Of a DNA stretch of 64,000 bases, positions 45,901 to 57,001 are shown one piece after another. The translations under genes and the position numbers were made by a program. Below the pieces are notes generated by a model. The model saw only the letters and a program-made list of their open reading frames with translations. It was not told where the DNA came from and did not search any database. The stretch lies in the NCBI GenBank assembly GCA_949317995.1, contig OX439036.1, forward strand, positions 91,673,920 to 91,737,919, given 5' to 3'. How positions within the stretch are numbered: the first letter of the stretch is position 1; every line of letters starts with the position of its first letter. The DNA comes from Acholoe squamosa (Eukaryota > Annelida > Polychaeta > Phyllodocida > Polynoidae).

Positions 45901-47003
45901 CCAATGTCCTGTCTGATAGCAGCTACATCATGATAACCAGCACGCCTGTCAACACATGTCATCTCCAGCAAACCTACTATCTAGAACAGAACATCACTTA
46001 AAAAGCACCTTTCATCATAGACTTGCTCACGGATTTTTGATGGCATAGAACTGGCACATGATGTAAAATGTAAATTATAATATTATTGAAACGGACACAT
46101 AGTCTATTTCTATCAGGACCTTTGATTCGGGAGCCTCTATAGTTTACCTGAGAGTCCATTCACCAAATCATGACTTTGATCAACCAGTTTGTCATCCAAA
46201 AACAGAGGCTGTGGCAGGAGAACATGAACAACCCTGGTATATATAGAGACTTTATCAAGTCTATATCGATGGTTATGAATTGTGCCGACGTGGTCACTGA
46301 CAGTCTAACATTATCATACATGTAGCATATATTCAGCCAAACAAACCTTTCTCCTACATAATTTCCCCATTTTCCCCTATCCCTCGTCATTTAAATGTAG
46401 TTTGACGATTTGAGTTTTTCCGTTGGCACAGATTTGGCGGCCTGTCTGTGGCTGTGCAGTGATGTGTATGGGGGTACGTCAAGTGTGTAAGTACGTCACG
46501 TCCACCATGTGACGTGTCCACTACCGGAAAGATGAAAACTAAACACAGCCAGGGAAGCAGGCCTGCTAAGGGTTTACATGTTTTTCACCTGCTTTTACTT
46601 TTTTTGCCCGAATAAAAGAACATTAGGAAACAGTGGCCACAACAAGGCCTGAGAACATGTGTACAACTGTGTTACGACCCAAGAGGCACAACCACCTGTG
46701 TTGAACTGTTCTGACACACTTACTGAAAATCAAAGCTTAGACTCTGTAAGTGAGGCATAGTGTTTCATTATACTACACACATCAATGGTCATGATGCAGG
46801 AATGCAGCCCTCACAGTTCTACTTGAAAACACTTTCACTTTTTGTTATTGTTGGTAGTCGGGCTGGGCTGGTGGTGAAGCTGGACATTGGGTGGTAGGAT
46901 GTTGTTGACGGGGTCCATCAAGCTGTACATAAAGATGTGTGGTGCACAGTCAGGGGGGGGGCTACAAAGGTCAGCCCCCAGGTATACAGTCACCGTTTAA
47001 GAC
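45901..47003. other. Unassigned stretch
   Basis: No gene recognised. ACGTCAC (46493) and GTGACGT (46509) form an inverted bZIP-type pair 9 bases apart, followed by an ETS-like ACCGGAAA (46523). A cloverleaf scrap TCATGATGCAGGAATGCAGC is at 46788. Confidence 0.35.
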
Positions 47004-47227
47004 CCTCTAAGGGCCTATTCATGCCACAAATTTGTGTTGCTTTGCCATCATGATACAATAATTGGAGCATCATTCCGATCTTTTGGAATGTCAGAATGTC
47101 AGAATGATGCTTGGATGGAGTCCCGGATGGAGTGCTAGCATGTAGACTTGTCAGGGAGAGCATTCATGTACCATAGAGACAAATTGACACGATACATTGA
47201 TGCACCGTGCGACCCATAGATGGTTAG
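47004..47227. mobile_element. Cloverleaf foldback element, copy 25
   Basis: It has GACCCTCTAAGGGCCTATTC, TTGCTTTGCCATCATGATAC and GATGCACCGTGCGACCC. Inside, GGAATGTCAGAATGTCAG is a short tandem duplication. Ends TAGATGGTTA. Confidence 0.6.
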
Positions 47228-47443
47228 AACTACGCTGGTGGTAGTAAGGTGGCGGGCATCTACAGTTACACGTTAGACTTTGGTCAGGCTGACCCCTACA
47301 TGGGCTAATGAGGAGGGATCACTCGTATACACCATTTCTGATTTTTTGGCAAAGACTACCAGAGATAGGATCCATAACGTAGACACCGAAGGGTAGGGGT
47401 TCACTTCCATGCTTTCCCTCGCCATCTCCTTCAGTATTAATTC

Positions 47444-47541
47444 ATGATGCACTAATGCTGGCCTAGATCGCTGGGGTTGCATTTCTGTATCCTGTAGACA
47501 CGGTGGGATTCATACACCTCAAAAAGTCTTTAAGTGGCTAA
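47444..47541. mobile_element. Cloverleaf foldback element, copy 26 (half)
   Basis: It has TTCATGATGCACTAATGC, GCTGGGGTTGCATTTCTG, GACACGGTGGGATTCATACA, and TCTTTAAGTGGCTAA at the end. Confidence 0.5.
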
Positions 47542-48302
47542 CAAAGCTAGCCGGATGCTTGGAAATGAACTTTATTCCTAATGTAACCCCATATACCAGC
47601 ACCCTGCTGGCACCCTTCCAGTCCTGTGTATAGTAGATACAACACGATATGTCACACAGAGCTGGGTGCCTTTTATATCAGCGACACCCTAGCCATGTCA
47701 GACATATGGGCCTTTATACTCCAGCCACATTCATGTCATCGAACTATTTTTGGGATGCATGGAAGGCCCGGGGGCATCTCAAAGGGACGCGAATGCTGAA
47801 TGGAGAGACTAGCTTGCAGAGTTTAAATGATTTTGTCAGGGGAGACATGTTTATGGTAGCAAGTTGCTGGTCTAGTTTTGGTCAACACATAAACAGTGCT
47901 GGATTCTGTAAGTTCAGGCTGCTAAAATACCATAACATGTTTATACATTACAGACATACCAAGTTTTAGAGCTGCTGATATCTAACACGACCTTGGTTGA
48001 CTATTAAAATATCTATAAATGACATCAAATGGCATTTCACAATGTTTTGATAATATTTATCAGTTGTCAGAACCAAAATGGGACAGGCCCCAGTGCCTGT
48101 TATCATATATTCAAATACCAATATCTATATTGTGACAAGTATATGGAATGATAATATTTCCTACTGCAATCCTAATAACAAATAACTCAACACTTAATTT
48201 GAAAGTAAACACAAAAGAATGGTAACATTTTCTAAAGTGCTTTGGTAGTTCTAATACCTAGCACAATAATAAATTGAGTGCTCTACTTTTTCTATAAAAC
48301 AG
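47542..48302. other. Unassigned spacer
   Basis: A 106-codon frame at 47649-47969 has no recognisable domain. The remainder is AT-rich. Confidence 0.35.
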
Positions 48303-48496
48303 AGGCAGTCCAGCCAAATGATTCACCAGGTCTGCGTGCTAAAGAATTGATACACTCCGAACAAATATTTAAGGTGGACTATGATGCCAGTGTGACCAGC
48401 AGTAGACTGTATGATCATGAAAACAACCATAACAAAAATCAACATAAATTTTTTACCAACTTTAAATGGTTAATAACGTATAAACACTCCAACTGA
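48303..48496 (+). other. Exon-like segment after a good splice acceptor
   Basis: A pyrimidine tract and acceptor (CTACTTTTTCTATAAAACAG, ending 48302) precede an open frame that reads EAVQPNDSPGLRAKELIHSE at its start. It continues with a mixed, protein-like composition before turning Asn/Lys/His-rich, and the frame closes at 48496. No strong donor was found; AAGGTGGAC at about 48371 is weak. I do not recognise the sequence. A chance frame is quite possible. Confidence 0.15.
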
Positions 48497-49990
48497 ACTA
48501 GTGTAAGTGAGGAAACATCCATATGTTACAGTAAAGGGTCCTACCTCTGTTTGTACAGCTGGTTCTTCTAACAGTACACCATGCTTAAATGTACATACCT
48601 GCAATAGGAGAAGGGAGGTATTAATACATATATTCTACACTTAATGAACACATAATTTCAGTGGAAAATAATTCTGCCTGTTTGTCAGCACAAAAAGATA
48701 TACAAACAGGTGGTCGGAAAAAAGTTTTAATTCAAAAATGATAAAAATTTAAACTCTGCTCGATTGCACACGGTATTCTTTAAAATTGAACTGGATCCAC
48801 TGACCAACCAATTCGACCTTGATAGCTTTGTTGTCTCGGCCACATGGATTGGCGATCCAACACGAGCACTCTATATATAAAAACGTAAATTTAACTTTCG
48901 TGTTTGGTGTAACCTAAATTTTAGACAATCGCAATTTCATCTAAGAGCAGGGCATTAGTAACGCCATGTCCATGGCCCACACAACAAGATCGTAAGATGA
49001 AGCGATTGCTTAATCGCGAAGAATATATGAAAAGAGTTTAAAAGGGGTGCACAATAGATTCATCCCACTAATGATCCCTTTTTACTTTAAGTATGGGTTA
49101 CGTTTGTCTTCCATGGCCTTCTCTTGATCTTTCCCCTTTCTCCTTGTGGATGAAGGGCACTCGTGCAGACAGCATATAGTGCTAATGTAGCTATTCCATT
49201 ACCTGAGAATTGTCAGAGCATAACAGTCTCTGACGGCGACATAGGGGAATGTTAACACCAAGGAACATGAGCCCATCACCTCCTATCCCTCCCCACCATC
49301 TCACCAACCACCCCTCACCAACACCGATAAATCAGCACTGCGCACCAACCACTGCTCCATCACCCCAGGGTCATTAGGTGCAAGGTCAAGGTGAGCTGAA
49401 GGTCAGAGATGGATCCTCTACCTGTGTGGGTTGTGTAGTGGGTGCTGATTGGTACATCAAAGTGAGGCCAGCCTCGTTTTCACTGTCAGACTCCCCCGCA
49501 GACATTACCCCTGTACACCAGCAGGCACAGGTAGGGTCTCAATTTGCCCCAATGTAAGTCTAACTTACTCCATGGTCGGTGGACTTGGTATTTCTAGCCT
49601 TTATCCTTCGGGTGCTCGGAGCTGTAACCCCTGAGGGAGCTAGCTACTTTTAGCCCCTTAGCCTGGTAGTGCTTTAAAACCTTCAACATGTCCTTTGGCT
49701 GTAAGGATGCAAAGCGTTCAAAGTAAATGAATCATTGGTAGTTAAATTGCTGGCGCTACATCTATACATAGAGTCCACCCTGTAAACAAAAATTGATTCT
49801 TGCTATTATGTTGGAAACATATAAAAAGAGTCAGCATGTTAAGATGTACGAGAGTAGGGATTGTGAGTTACTTGCCCGTCTTGGATAAGTGCATCCTGTC
49901 GGGCGATGGGACAACATGAACCGGGAAGCACGTCTTTTGAAAGGAGTTGTGACGAGCAGAATGAAAAGAATGTAGCTCTACTGCACCTGC
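48497..49990. other. Unassigned stretch
   Basis: No gene or repeat recognised. Confidence 0.4.
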
Positions 49991-50793
49991 CAGGCTGATA
50001 CACTCCTGTAGGATTGGCATGATGCTCTAACAGCTGATATAACTCTACAGCACCAGGCTGATACACTCCTGTAGGATTGGCATGATGCTCTAACAGCTGA
50101 TATAACTCTACAGCACCAGGCTGATACACTCCTGTAGGATTGGCATGATGTTCTAACAGCCGATATAACTCTACAGCATCAGGCTGATACACTCCTGTAG
50201 GATTGGCATGATGCTCTAACAGCTGATGTAACTCTACAGCACCAGGCTGATACACTCCTGTAGGGATGGAATGATGCTCTAACAGCTGATGTAACTCTAC
50301 AGCACCAGGCTGATACACTCCTGTAGGATTGGCATGATGCTCTAACAGCTGATGTAACTCTACAGCACCAGGCTGATACACTCCTGTAGGATTGGCATGA
50401 TGCTCTAACAGCTGATGTAACTCTACAGCACCAGGCTGATACACTCCTGCAGGATTGGCATGATGCTCTAAGAGCCGATATAACTCTACAGCACCAGGCT
50501 GATACACTCCTGTAGGATTGACATGATACTCTAACAGCTGATGTAACTCTACAGCACCAGGCTAATACACTCCTGTAGGATTGGCATGATACTCTAACAG
50601 CTGATGTAACTCTACAGCACCAGGCTGATACACTCCTGTAGGATTGGCATGATGCTCTAACAGCTGATGTAACTCTACAGCACCAGGCTGATACACTCCT
50701 GTAGGATTGGCATGATGCTCTAACAGCCGATGTAACTCTACAGCACCAGGCTGATACACTCCTGTAGGATTGGCATGATGCTCTAACAGCTGC
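49991..50793. repeat. 63 bp minisatellite, 13 units
   Basis: Units begin CAGGCTGATACACTCCTG at 49991 and then every 63 bp to 50747; the last unit is partial. Each contains GATTGGCATGATGCTCTAAC. The unit is 21 codons long with no stop in several frames, so 222- and 229-codon minus-strand frames run through it (peptide unit VYQPGAVELHQLLEHHANPTG in one frame, 21 residues when complete). Identity of units and multi-frame openness argue for a young non-coding array. GATACACTCC...GGCATGATGC matches the central arm of the cloverleaf elements. Confidence 0.95.
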
Positions 50794-51391
50794 GAGTGCA
50801 TTGGGACTAGGGCCTGTGTTTAGGTTTAAGAGAATATAAGAAGTACCCCCCCCCCCAGCAGAGCTCATTTCACAGTCACTTACTCCTCAGCAGGCTTCTC
50901 ATCATGAGGGTATTCCCACAGGGGTATTCCCCACAGGTACTCCTTAGACGACTGGCAACGTTGCACACATATATGCTGAGTATTGCTTCCATCAAGTTTT
51001 GATCTGATACTATTAAAGAGATGAAGTATGGATATCATGATCATAGCTGTATATGATTGGGCAGTTATATACTAGTACCTAGCAGCATAATCAGTGACTT
51101 TATAACTCTACCACTACCTCCTTTTTTAAATGCAGGGATGTACGTCAGTTATGGGCAAAAATCAGGAAGCCATACATTTACTTGATATAAAAGCCTTCTG
51201 TTTTTTCCCAACCAGCCTTCTTTACCACTGGTATAGGGAAAATATATGTCATTCAAAATTTTTAGAAATCAGGAAATCCTGATAAAACCTGAAGACTTAC
51301 ATCCCTGTAAATGGTAAGAAGGATGAAGTAGCTAGTATATTACATGTCTAGGGATTGCTTTAGACGTACAAGGCTCACAACACAATTCATT
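50794..51391. other. Unassigned spacer
   Basis: No gene recognised. Confidence 0.4.
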
Positions 51392-51653
51392 TCAAGGGTC
51401 GCATAGTATTAATGCATCAGGTACATTTGTCGTCATGGTGCATTCACGCATCCCTGGTGAGTAACTCTCCAGTGCTGCCGCCATTTTTCATGGCGACTAT
51501 TTGGAATTGAAACACCCCAAAGCCAGGATTGATATGAAAAATTAGCAAATTCGACTAGCTATTATTTTTTTCTGTCAGATCGTGCGAATGGACCAGGCGT
51601 GGGTCTAACCACGCAGCAGGCACCATAGAGATCATTTGAGCCATAAAGGGTTA
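51392..51653. mobile_element. Cloverleaf foldback element, copy 27
   Basis: It has TTTCAAGGGTCGCATAGTAT, TTTGTCGTCATGGTGCATTC and CCCTGGTGAGTAACTCTCCA. The central region is replaced by unrelated DNA; ends GCCATAAAGGGTTAA. Confidence 0.55.
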
Positions 51654-51709
51654 AGACAAACTCTAGGGTATACTGCTATATTTTCTCAGTTCTTTTTTTT
51701 TTCTGCCAG

Positions 51710-51796
51710 TGTAGGTTTGTCTATGAGTTGGTGGTGGCAGCAAACACTGTCTTTAGGAGACCTACAGGAGGCTGGGCTCCAGTGAGGCGGGCCTGA
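51710..51796 (+). other. Possible terminal exon after a textbook acceptor
   Basis: TTCTTTTTTTTTTCTGCCAG (ending 51709) is the best 3' splice site I noticed in the window. In one frame the following bases encode a 28-residue tail ending in TGA at 51794-51796, with segments YELVVAANTVFRRPTGGW and then a basic C-terminus. Other frames stop sooner or at similar length. No protein family recognised. Supporting evidence is only the splice signal and composition. Confidence 0.2.
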
Positions 51797-53496
51797 GCGG
51801 GTCAATGGTGACCAGCACGTCCGACATGCCTGGTATGGGCGGCATCCATGCTGCCTGATGAGCTGCTCATTCTCTACATTGGCCCCTGAACATATTCTCT
51901 ACCTCAGCAGCTCCCCTACCCCGCACTCCACCTTCCTAGCAGACACTATCCGCATTATGGAAAATGTTGTCCCACTTATGGCAGCTGATGGCAGCTTTTG
52001 CCGTCATTTAAATAGCCCCAACGACATATTTTTCCAGTAGGAATTTTGGAAAAGGGGCCTCATGTGAGTTACTTGGTTACTTGGGAGCTTCTCAAAGACA
52101 GTTTAAGGGTCTGAGAAACGGTATGGGGAGAGGGTATAAATTTTCATCTCACGATTAGAATGGTGTCAGTTTGAGCCCGGAGTGCGGGGACCGGCTCACA
52201 TACCCCGGGTACCCCATACCACAGGAGGAGGAGTCTCCATTACTGCTGAGATATTTCTCTGTACCAGGCACATTTACCACCCACCTTCTCACTCATTGCC
52301 ACTCATTGCCAACAACACTCTCCTCTAGCACCTGGACCACTGAGTCACTCATGGCGGTCACGACCTACTTAATAGACTTACTCAGGTCTCGCAATATGAT
52401 TATTGGTATGTCAAAAGGTAGAACCATAACGACCACAATAAATGGGGAAACAATTTAATAGATCATAACTAGTCTATAATTTTGAGATGAATGATCTGCT
52501 ATGCAGTTCTCAGTTGAATCTCGGGGTTGAATCATTTGTATCCATTCTATTTTATAAGAGTTACAGGGATATGCATCTAATAGCTCGCCAGTTGAGCTTT
52601 GACAACAAATGAGCAGAACTTTTACACTCATTAAAGGGCTCAGTATAGTATATGCCTGTATCACATCCATGGAAGATGGTGACCTAAAAACGCTGAGATC
52701 CCCCTCTACAGTGGCCTAAGGCATTTCACATAAAATATACATGCAATTAATTCGGTGTATAAAAGGGATTTACAGCTTAATAGGACGTCAACGTGGCACG
52801 CTGAATTCAATACCCGTGTTAAATCTGATTAAGATGTGAGAAGGAGGACCTGTTTTCCTACGGCCCACTCATTTTGTACCGTATGAGCCTGAGGAGAAGG
52901 GCTGGTGGAAATCTCTGCAGTTTATCTTTCAGACTGGCTGCAGTCTTCAGAGTTTTGACAAAATATATCACCTATAATACCGTTAGTCATTTAGTATTGT
53001 ATGGCGAATTTCATTTGTGATCATCTCTTGTTTACCTGCATCCCAACGCCACACCAATTTGGTAGGAATAATTTACGGCCCGGAATGTTAAAATGATGTG
53101 TCATTTGATTCCGCGCCTCCATTATCGTGACCGTTTTACCGTTAACCCACCGCACCATAACATACAAATGCCCCCATCCTTCCCCAGAGCAACCACCATC
53201 GGGCAAAAAGAAATGACATGCCCCTTCTACAGTAGACATGTATTTGGGGGTGGGGGGGGGGGGTTAGAGGGCCCGTGTTTCCGTCAGTAGATGATGTGTT
53301 GACGGGAAGCACGGCAGTGCGGCCTCAGATCTGTCAGTAGCCAACAGCCCCAGCCTCTCCCGTACTGACGGCCCATCCATCTACCTCCAACATAGACCCC
53401 CACCCGGCCAATAAACACTTTATGTGCCACCCGCCGCCACCAGCCAGCCTCCCGCACTGCTCAATGCTATCAGCCCCCTCCCCCAGTCTTAAACCA
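51797..53496. other. Unassigned stretch
   Basis: No confident gene. 51800-52460 is slightly GC-richer with two short open frames (51858-52040 and 52171-52458) lacking domain features. A G12-like run occurs near 53255. Confidence 0.35.
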
Positions 53497-53690
53497 TGTA
53501 AGGGCCGCATGATACCTCCGGGTCCATATTCTTTTATCGCCATGGTGCACCAATGCAGTACTGGGTCTTGTCACGTTGAGTGCATCAGCTCCGTAAGATT
53601 GCCATGATGCATGAATAAAGCCCTGACTCACCACGGTTGCATCTATGTACCATGGCGGCGACCAATGGGGATAATGCATTAATGCCGACA
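53497..53690. mobile_element. Cloverleaf foldback element, copy 28
   Basis: It has TGTAAGGGCCGCATGATACC, TTTTATCGCCATGGTGCACC, AATGCAGTACTGG, GATTGCCATGATGCATGAAT and GCATCTATGTACCATGGCG. The right outer arm is lost. Confidence 0.75.
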
Positions 53691-54024
53691 CTAGTCCTCC
53701 AGCTGCAGCAGAAGGCAGGAGTGGGTATTGATAGCATAACCATCCCGCTGTAGCCCACCGCCACCGGGCCAGGTGATCCGTCCATAGCCGCTGATGGCAC
53801 ACGGCTTCAGGACGATCTGCCATAGACGTGGTGGGACCGGGGGGTCGAGTTGGGAGGAGGGGTTGAGAGTATGTCGATGAGACAATTTAGGGTTGAGGCA
53901 GGGAAGGAAAGGAAAAGACAAAATGACGAAGTAAAGGATGTTAAACGAGGAGGATTAAGGGTACATGTAAATAGAGGCAGCCTATGCATGACGCTGGTAA
54001 TGAGTAGCGATACTCATCACTTAC

Positions 54025-54027
<3 letters not shown>
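53691..54027. other. Unassigned spacer
   Basis: No gene recognised. Confidence 0.35.

Positions 54028-54109
<82 letters not shown>
54028..54109. repeat. (CT)n microsatellite
   Basis: 82 bases of uninterrupted CT. Confidence 0.97.
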
Positions 54110-54111
<2 letters not shown>

Positions 54112-54326
54112 ACCTCTCTTTGTCCTCTCTCAAATTATCTCGCCCCTCTTCTTTTTCCCACGCCCTTCCCCTCTCCGTATCTGTGTGTCCTCTCCCGTTC
54201 ATGGCATTACCATGCCTGGTAGGAGGGTGACCAGTGGCTTCCCCGGTGGCTTCCTCGCTCTCGTTCTTCTGTAACCACTACGTGCCATGTTGTGTCCACT
54301 GGTGCTTATCCTCCTACGACTGACTC

Positions 54327-54464
54327 TATGAATGTAATATATGATGATTATGTTTGCGCTATTGCCTTTTAGGTACTGATAGAGGCACGAGGCAGAGCTG
54401 AGTGCCTCTATCAAGTACCTAAAAGTCAAGCGTGCAAGCATAATCATCACGCATTGCATTTATA
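54327..54464. repeat. Long hairpin, stem about 60 bp
   Basis: CTTTTAGGTACTGATAGAGG and following bases pair with TGCCTCTATCAAGTACCTAA downstream. The outer stem ATGATGATTATG pairs with GCATAATCATCA and weaker pairing continues to TATGAATG/CATTTATA. The loop is about 13 bases. The inner 23 bp stem has one bulge; the outer stem is more diverged. Candidate foldback MITE; a precursor of small RNA is also possible. Confidence 0.8.
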
Positions 54465-54592
54465 CCACGGTCTACACCTTTAGGATGCATTAGAATTCAT
54501 CAGAATGCCTTCTGCTTTCACTGACATACAAGTATATATATGGTTTCCATAGGGTCCCAGACATATGACTCATCTAACCCAACACTATTGTC

Positions 54593-54642
54593 CAGCCCCA
54601 TGGCCTAATGGATAAGATACAAAACTTTATATCAGAAGGGGA
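54593..54642 (+). pseudogene. tRNA-Arg-like fragment
   Basis: CCATGGCCTAATGGATAAG matches the 5' half (A box, D arm) of animal tRNA-Arg, and TATCAGAAG follows where the 3' anticodon strand should be. The anticodon stem does not pair well and no B box or T arm follows. It is therefore not a working tRNA gene: either a broken tRNA or the head of a tRNA-derived SINE. Confidence 0.5.
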
Positions 54643-55522
54643 GGGTAATGTTGAGCTTTTTCAATATGAACCACTGTCAAAGCCATGTCATAGCTGCTGT
54701 CACATATAAGAACAATATAGAAAAAGAACACTGTCAATATTCAAGTATCAACTCTCAGTGCCTCTATCCTGAAATAAAAGCACTCAGATTGTATAGATAT
54801 ACCTATTCTGTAGAGGAGGACCTAGTATACTGCTGTTAGTAGTGGTGCTAGCTCTACCGACACATTCTATGACGAGGAAGGGTGCTAGTTGAATTAACCA
54901 GCCTATGACTTAACAGAACTTTTCCCATCGGCATCCAATGGCAAGGTGCGTTGATTTAATCAAGTTTTACCAAAACTGTTCGAGGTGAGTGACATCGTGC
55001 AAGAGACTTGGAACCCATAAAGAGCATCTTGAACCAGCCGCAGACTGCAACTACAGTGTGCCCCTTTGTATTGCAATCAGTCAATAAAAGACAAGCCGTA
55101 GAGTGGCCAGCTGCTAATGGTGTATATCAACAGCAGAAATGCCTATAAGTAATCGATTCTCAAGAATAACGTCAAAATTGTAGATAAAAAAAAACACTTA
55201 GTTTGGTGAAGGGCAGGGGGAGGGGTGATCAAGTAATGGTTCTCACTTTGCCCACAGGTTGTTTATACAAATGATGTACCGCTTCCAACGAAAAGGTCAT
55301 TGAAACACACTAGTACTAAGTTACATTTTATGTCAGGCTGGCCGGAATCAACCAGGTATATTTCCTGAATCTACAGAAGTCTACAATAGGCTTTATAGTG
55401 TAGACTCCATGCTCCTATATTGGCATTATACTATCACCAGGCCTCACATACAACCTGTGTTTGCTGACTGATAATACCCTACACAATAGGCACTGGAGGC
55501 CCCATCCAGCACCGAGCCCTAT
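54643..55522. other. Unassigned spacer
   Basis: No gene recognised. An A-rich motif AAAAACACTTAGTTTG (about 55190) recurs as AAAAACACTTAATTTG at 56933. Confidence 0.35.
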
Positions 55523-55767
55523 AACTCTTTAAGGGCCGCATGATACCTTGGGGTTCAGGTTCCCTTATCGTCAAGATGAAACCAGTCTACTCAGCTGCAT
55601 CTGATTTGGTGTATCATGCCGTATCAACCCCATAGGGTCGGCATAATGACTTCTTAGAGCCTTGATAATTAGACCTGCCATGACTGCATTCATGCATCAT
55701 GACAATACTTAATGACAACAAGTAGGAATACATATCATGTCCACTATGCGGCAGAAGAAGGGTTATA
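55523..55767. mobile_element. Cloverleaf foldback element, copy 29
   Basis: It has AACTCTTTAAGGGCCGCATG, TTCAGGTTCCCTTATCGTCA, ACCCCATAGGGTCGGCATAA (central arm), GCATTCATGCATCATGACAA and TATGCGGCAGAAGAAGGGTT. A well-preserved copy with both ends. Confidence 0.75.
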
Positions 55768-55911
55768 CCTCCACCACTTCCCATGGACATAGTTCCCCCA
55801 ATTGGTGGATAATGGTATTTGGTGTGTGGAAATGGCAGAAAGCAATCATGGCTGCTGACCCGGAGCACTGCTGGGTATGGTGAGGTAGGCTGCAGCAGGA
55901 TCACAGAGTCT

Positions 55912-56106
55912 TTAACTCTTTAGGTTCCGCAGTATATACCTCGATATACATATTTCTTGGTCGTCATGACACATCCATTCATTGTTGGTGAGTCTACTAA
56001 CTAACAATGTTTTATCATATGGGCCCTTTAGGAGTGCTTCAGTTCCAAGGGGTAGATAATGCATACATTTATGCATTATCCTGCCCTTAAAGAGTTGACC
56101 CTTTAA
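55912..56106. mobile_element. Cloverleaf foldback element, copy 30
   Basis: It has TTTAACTCTTTAGGTTCCGC, TTCTTGGTCGTCATGACAC, ATTGTTGGTGAGTCTACTAA, and ATAATGCATACATTTATGCA (a near-perfect palindrome), ending CCCTTAAAGAGTTGA. Confidence 0.6.
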
Positions 56107-56337
56107 GGAACACATACTACTTCATGACTGGGTCTGGAGAATAAACACCAAGTAGTCCAGCATGCTGCTTCTTCTGTTCCAGCCTATAGATGGTATGGCA
56201 TGTGGTCATTTTGGCTGAGATGAAAGTGGCATCATTGACTGGCAACACCCATATCCACTGACCCACTACCATGCAATATGGAGGTCAATGGAAGCGCTTT
56301 TACTGTTCATTGTTTAGGCCGGCTCTGGTCTTGTATC

Positions 56338-56545
56338 AACCCTTCAAAAAGAGACCACAGGGCTTCATATCATCATTATTTATTTACAAACAGCATGTGA
56401 CAATTCAGTGGACATGGGGGACTTGTCAGCATCACATTGGTGCATTATGCTGATCCTTTGAGCGTATGAATGTAGCCCTGGTGAGTTACCGGAGTGAGAG
56501 CTGCATTCATACATTATGGTCAACAACGGACAGTGCATTAACGAA
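56338..56545. mobile_element. Cloverleaf foldback element, copy 31
   Basis: It has CATTGGTGCATTATGCTGAT, GAATGTAGCCCTGGTGAGTT and GAGCTGCATTCATACATTAT. The left outer arm is poor. A related scrap GATGCATGTAGCCCTGTGG lies at 56834. Confidence 0.6.
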
Positions 56546-57001
56546 CTATCATAACACAGTCTGAGAATAATTCCTGAACCTACTGGCAAATTATCAACAT
56601 TGCAAGAAAATATTGGCAATATGAATATGATTGCAGAAATCCCAACACTTTCAATGTACAACCTCATATATAAAGGTGCCAATTCTATCTGTGTAATCTG
56701 GATAATCTTCTCAGACACTACAAAAATCTTCACATAATCCCGGCATGTTTCTTGTTTAATGGTAAAACAAGGCCGCAGTGTAGCATAGCTCTTGAAAAGA
56801 ATATTAATGTTCTCACTCGTACTGACAGTAAGACGATGCATGTAGCCCTGTGGTCATTTCTCGGGCAATAATCAGTTTAAACTCACTCACACTTAAGCAA
56901 TAACAATAAGCTTGGTGATGTTGATAAAAGAAAAACACTTAATTTGATTGATATGAATTGGTGGACTGTCCCTCCTACATTCATAAGTAAATCAGTTCAA
57001 C

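Noticed and set aside
46493-46530. Inverted ACGTCAC/GTGACGT pair with an ETS-like site as a promoter
   Set aside because: Suggestive, but no exon or CpG island follows; kept only as a note in the stretch entry.
49991-50793. CRISPR array
   Set aside because: Units are contiguous 63 bp repeats without unique spacers, in eukaryotic-looking DNA.
56380-56841. 153-codon minus-strand frame
   Set aside because: Its end lies within cloverleaf copy 31 and the rest shows no family resemblance.
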